Shown here one piece after another: positions 60,128 through 64,000 of a stretch of 64,000 nt of DNA. The position numbers were made by a program, and so were the translations under genes. Source of the stretch: Poronia punctata (taxonomy: Eukaryota; Ascomycota; Sordariomycetes; Xylariales; Xylariaceae); contig MU401486.1 of assembly GCA_022579005.1 (NCBI GenBank), positions 62,266 through 126,265 of the forward strand, written 5' to 3'. Each line of letters opens with the position of its first letter. The first letter of the stretch is position 1. Below the pieces are notes generated by a model. The model did no database searches and had not been told where the DNA came from. It saw only the letters and a program-made list of their open reading frames with translations.

Positions 60128-61312
60128 TTAATATTCTTCGAAGCCGGCTTCAATTATGTCGGAGTTGTAAGCAGAGAGTGGGCTTGTCGGGGCCCGCACA
60201 TGGATTACATCCTCAACGTGTTCGTCGTCACTGTCATTCTCATCGATAACGTCGTCGTCGCCGTCGTCTTGAATCCCATTCGCCAGGCTTGTTGCATCGC
60301 TGGTTTGGTATTCGATACTTTCTTGGATGTCACCATCTATAGTAGGCTCTCTCGGTCGCGAGGGAGAACCTATCATGGGTTGATAGACGCCCTGGTGCAT
60401 CCCATTGTCCTAGATGGAAAGTATGTCAGTCAGAATGATATCTTCTAATTGTGAGGTCGCAGGCGAGGAAGGGAAAAAAAAACCCCTTACTTGATTTGGA
60501 TGGTAGAACACGGGCCCGGGCCTAGAGTTATTCGGCATCTGATAAGTAAATGTCGAGGGTGTCGGGGAAGAGTCCAAGGCCGGATAGGGTATTTGTCTAG
60601 GAGACATAGAGACCGGGGAGGCGTCTGTATTGTTTCCGGCAGTGGGAGGATAAACATCCTCCGGGGGTGGTGTCGGTGGCTGTGCCGGCTGTTCTTCTTC
60701 GATAGCAATACCCGGAAATGGGTTTCGCCCGTCCACGTCACCCCGGACGCGCCTGTTCTCGTGACAGCGGACTACATCTTCTTCGGAAAACGTCGCGCCG
60801 CTTCCCACGATGCAGTCTTCGTTGCCCGGCAGGTGGTTGACCAGGCCGTTTTCGATGACCGTCTGCCGGTGCACATCTAGCGCGGCGATGAAGGTCCTTG
60901 CGGCGCGGTATGCGGCGCGCAAGTCGAAACCTCTGGTGCAGGCGTCGGCAATTGTCCGTTGCATGTGCATGTGGTCCTCATCATGAGGCAGGAGCTCCAT
61001 CGGACGACCGAAAGCAGTGCCGAAGACAGCCATCTCGTCCAAGATGGCATCTCTTGTTTCCGAGATGCCCAGGCCGATCCCGTGTTGCACCCCCAGATAG
61101 AAGGCCCTATCCGAGGGGTCTGCGATGGCGTGCCCCGCCAGGTACTGGTCCAATGCTGCGAATCGCGAGGCAGGGAGACCATCTCCTACCTCGCCCTCCT
61201 GGCCGCGGGCCAACCCAGGCACGTTACCCTGTGAGGCAACGCGACCCGGGCTGGTCACGGTGCCCTCTGTGAGGCGCGGGTCTATGGGCAGGCGATCATT
61301 GTTAGCGTCCAT
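60128..61312 (-). CDS. Uncharacterised fungal protein
   Basis: Two exons (61312-60491, 60409-60128) encode 367 residues; the phase-0 intron 60410-60490 has a CTGACTGAC branch region and a TCTAG acceptor. Residues 35-150 look globular and helical: RFAALDQYLAGHAIAD, FYLGVQHGIGLGISETRDAI, GFDLRAAYRAARTFIAALD. The C-terminal half is Pro/Ser-rich and then strongly acidic (DDGDDDVIDENDSDDE), which suggests a nuclear or scaffold role, but this is inference. I do not recognise a domain. A longer frame upstream begins at TTG; MDANNDRLPID is the first ATG. The 5' leader contains a GTGGAT repeat (61381-61405). Confidence 0.7.
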
Positions 61313-62450
61313 TTTTGGGCAGATAAAGAGACGCAAGGACGCAGGAAGTAGTAATTGGCGAAGAGGACAAGAAGAAGGCCTGGTGTGGATGTGGATGTGG
61401 ATGTGGCTGCAGGGACAAATTGAGGGTGCCAAAAGGCGTGGGGATCAAGAGCGTCAATCAAAAGTGACAAAAGAAGGTGTGCTTGATGATACTGTTAGTG
61501 CAGAAGACTTGTTGTGATGGCTTTGGGAAGCAATCGTGGACAGCATCATGTGGAAGGGAAAAAGAAAGATGGAGGGAGGGGAACAAAAGTGCAGAGCTGA
61601 GCTATGCAGTCACATAAGTCGTCAACAGCGTCGATAAATGTATGCGAAGTTAACCTGGGAGGATTGGATGACATCGTCCACCTTATCGACGCTTGGAAAT
61701 GGTGTATTAGGTACATCTATGATGTCGACGTTCCAAGAAACAAAAAGAAATTGCAATTACCTTGAAAACATCAGAAGACATTGTCAAGATGTGTGCAAGT
61801 GGTGTGTTAAACACATGCATCATCTTAGACAAGTTGACAAATGAACCATGCTTTTGCCATGGTGAATTTGACAATATCGTCAACATGCGTTGTGTGTTGA
61901 CGATATGAAAAGAATTAAAAACAAAATCGGTGGGAAGAGAAGAGGGAACGATACAAAAGGTGGGGAGGAAATCGACGACTTTATAGCCAAAATCCTCTCG
62001 TAAAACCGGCAGAATCACACCAACTTGGTTGCCAGGGCTATCTCAATACTATTGAAGTGGTGTTTTTGCCCATTGGCGATTTCAAAGACCTACATTACTA
62101 AGCTATCACAATGACGGGTGAATGGGAATGGTCAATGGTGCATGGTATTCCTGATCGGCTACAGTTCTCTCCATTGAAAATGGTGAGCTGCCTGTGACAA
62201 TAGAGACCAAGGTCGTCCCTTCATTTACGGGATGCTCATTCAGTTCACTGCTAGGTCCTTAAGTCATGAATATCTGTACTATATGGACACGACCAGCGTT
62301 TGCCAGATATAAGGGTGGTCATGTAACCCTCAAACATCCGGAACTATTATAGGACATAATTAGGCTCTGCGTATTATCCCATATTACTGTACCAGTTGTA
62401 CCCAACATGTGATATCTCAGACGGTTGAACTTTTGTTTTTGATTCGGGTA
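61313..62450. other. Intergenic with a hairpin
   Basis: No gene is seen. The part 61660-61910 has several short TTGACAA/GACATTGTC-like elements in both orientations and a perfect 12-bp-arm hairpin, listed separately. Confidence 0.55.
61874..61906. repeat. Perfect inverted repeat, 12-bp arms, 9-nt loop
   Basis: Arms ATATCGTCAACA (61874-61885) and TGTTGACGATAT (61895-61906). No T-run follows, and no transcript context is evident, so this could be a binding site for a dimeric protein or a chance or element-derived palindrome. Confidence 0.85.
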
Positions 62451-63559
62451 TTAATCTTGTCTCCGTGGCATATATGTTGCATCCTCTGTATAATATGGTG
62501 CCGGATAACGTGATATCCGAGAATTTGCCTCCAATTCTGCTACTTCAGGTCCAGACAGCTCACTCGCCACCTCATGCCCGGGCAGTTCAGGCCTTATAGG
62601 GTCCGGGTAGTCGTACTGGTATTTGTACACTTGGGGATCGTCTGTTTGTAATATGGGCGGTGATGGAACTCTGGACCAAGCTTGGCCTTGGACTTCTTTT
62701 CCAGCTCCCTCCTGCTTCTTCTCTTTCCGATGCTTCATGCATAGGAATATTAGCCCTACTACCAGAATGGCACCCCCTACACCACCACCCACGCCGCCAC
62801 CGATAGCGGCAGAGTTGACCGTCGTGTTGTTGTTTTCGTTGTCGCTGTGGTTGTCGTCGCTGCTGGGAGGAGACGTAAACAACGACACTGGGAGGGCAGT
62901 GGTGCTAGTGACCGTCGACGAAGTGGTGCTAGTGATCGTCGGCGAAGTGATGATGCCAGTGGCACTTGATGCGGGTGTGGATGTTGTAGATGACGTGCTG
63001 CTGACTGAGGATCTCGACGGCATTATGATGGCAGAGTCGGCCTCGGGTAAAAGGTTGATCCAGTGAGAGAGTATCACCGGGAGACCATCCTTTTCGCAGT
63101 CCCAAATAGCGAGGAAGACCACAGAGCCGAGAGTGAGGTTGATGCTCGGATTCAACTTTCCGTCCCAGAGGAAAGACGAGCCGACGTGATCATCATCGCA
63201 TTCTAATTTATAAAACTCATGTTAGCTATGTTAGATTGGGGAGAGGAAAGGTTGCGATAGTGTAATGTTAGATCGGTTGCCGTACGTATAAAGGTCATAC
63301 TATGCGCTACAATTGCGTCGCCTTCTTGGTGCATGCTGAGCGATACATGTTTTCTGCTCGTAACCCATTCGAACGGCTTCTCCTGTTGCCCGAGCGTAAT
63401 GTTCAGGTTTTGCGCATATACGGAGTTATCGCCCTCATACGATGATTCTGTGGGCGGTGGGTAGATGAAGTGGTTCTTGGCATCTACCTGGCCGGTAAGC
63501 TGCGGACTCGCTCCTACGACAAGGAGTAAGAATACGAAGAACTCGTGTAGAATCAACAT
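62451..63559 (-). CDS. Secreted-type single-pass membrane protein with Ser/Thr-rich stalk
   Basis: Two exons (63559-63286, 63202-62451) encode 341 residues; the phase-1 intron is 63203-63285. A signal peptide is clear (MLILHEFFVFLLLVVGASPQ, cut probably after this). The extracellular part has an aromatic/Trp-containing domain (FEWVTSRKHVSLS; SSFLWDGKLNPSINLTLGSV) with N-glycosylation sites (NLT, NIT), then a Ser/Thr-rich stalk of about 70 residues. A Gly-rich transmembrane segment (GGGVGGAILVVGLIFLCM) and a basic stop-transfer (KHRKEKK) follow. The cytoplasmic tail is about 90 residues with Tyr/Pro-rich motifs. Many Pezizomycotina have such wall-sensor-like or adhesin-like proteins; the ligand is unknown. 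Confidence 0.85.
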
Positions 63560-64000
63560 TTTCCAACATTTACAGAACAAGCACCGACGCGGAAGATGGC
63601 AAGTAAAACAGTAGATGTTGTCACTGCCTAGATTGCGTCGTCGGCGGCTGGAAGAGAAGACGCAAGCAAGAACCACAAGTAAGCGGTCTGTCTAACCTAG
63701 GAACTTTGCCGCCTTGGGGCAAAGATAAATTGGAAACTAGGAAACCTACGAGGACGAGTAGGTTTGTCTATGATTACGTGCGTAATATACGCGTAGAGAG
63801 CATCGAGGAAAATGCGACGCTGGACAGTCTAACGGTCTTTTAGGTTAGATTAGTTCCCTCCTAGGGAAGGAGGTGGCAGTATGGTAGACGAAGCGGGTTA
63901 AGGTACTGCAGATCGCTCATGCACAGCACTAAATATAATCCTCACGGCTAGCGAGTTGAGAACGGTTATATTTTGTAGAAATGATCACTCATAGGACTCC
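63560..64000. other. Intergenic to window end
   Basis: No gene is seen before the edge. Confidence 0.5.

Overview
The window is nuclear DNA of a filamentous ascomycete (Pezizomycotina, most likely Sordariomycetes). Genes are broken by many short introns of about 50-80 bp with GTRNGT donors, CTAAC/CTGAC-type branch sites and YAG acceptors. Several products are typical of filamentous fungi, including a pyr-4-type orotidylate decarboxylase with a long acidic insert, a Zn2Cys6 regulator, a Gag1-like/DUF4050 protein, a DUF7923 protein and a Uds1 protein. Genes are separated by long AT-rich intergenic stretches full of short TACCTACC-, TACGTA- and CCTACATGTAGG-like motifs.

Layout: 1-1544 (-) DUF7923 protein, cut by the window edge; 5462-6540 (-) phosphatidylinositol synthase; 11186-12409 (+) orotidine-5'-phosphate decarboxylase; 14281-16883 (+) Zn2Cys6 transcription factor; about 18012-18723 (-) a doubtful small gene; 19685-21012 (-) xanthine-dioxygenase-like enzyme; 23572-25550 (-) F-box/LRR protein; 29499-31672 (-) ING/PHD chromatin protein (Pho23-like); 32896-34058 (-) cis-prenyltransferase, divergent from 34970-35860 (+) a rhomboid-like ER protein; 37569-40379 (+) Uds1 coiled-coil protein; 41415-43340 (+) F-box protein; 45398-46257 (+) C2H2 zinc-finger protein; 47110-48813 (-) trypsin-like PA-clan protease; 51139-52383 (+) a micro-exon gene; 52980-54219 (-) a frameshifted MDR oxidoreductase; an assembly gap at 54416-54513; 55785-57344 (-) Gag1-like/DUF4050 protein; 60128-61312 (-) unknown protein; 62451-63559 (-) secreted-type single-pass membrane protein.

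Most of these are unrelated housekeeping or regulatory genes (phospholipid, pyrimidine, dolichol and chromatin functions) and do not form a cluster. The stretch 46.3-52.5 kb looks different: it is rich in tandem repeats (34-, 53- and 10-bp units), has no recognisable housekeeping gene, and holds the protease-like protein and the micro-exon gene.

The most striking object is at 51139-52383. About 330 coding bases are split by 15 introns into 16 tiny exons. Every exon is a multiple of three, every intron is phase 0, and nine exons are exactly 21 nt (seven codons). The heptads encoded by these exons carry hydrophobic residues mainly at exon positions 2 and 6, so exon and protein heptad repeat are in register. 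The architecture resembles the micro-exon genes of schistosomes, but I recognise no related protein.
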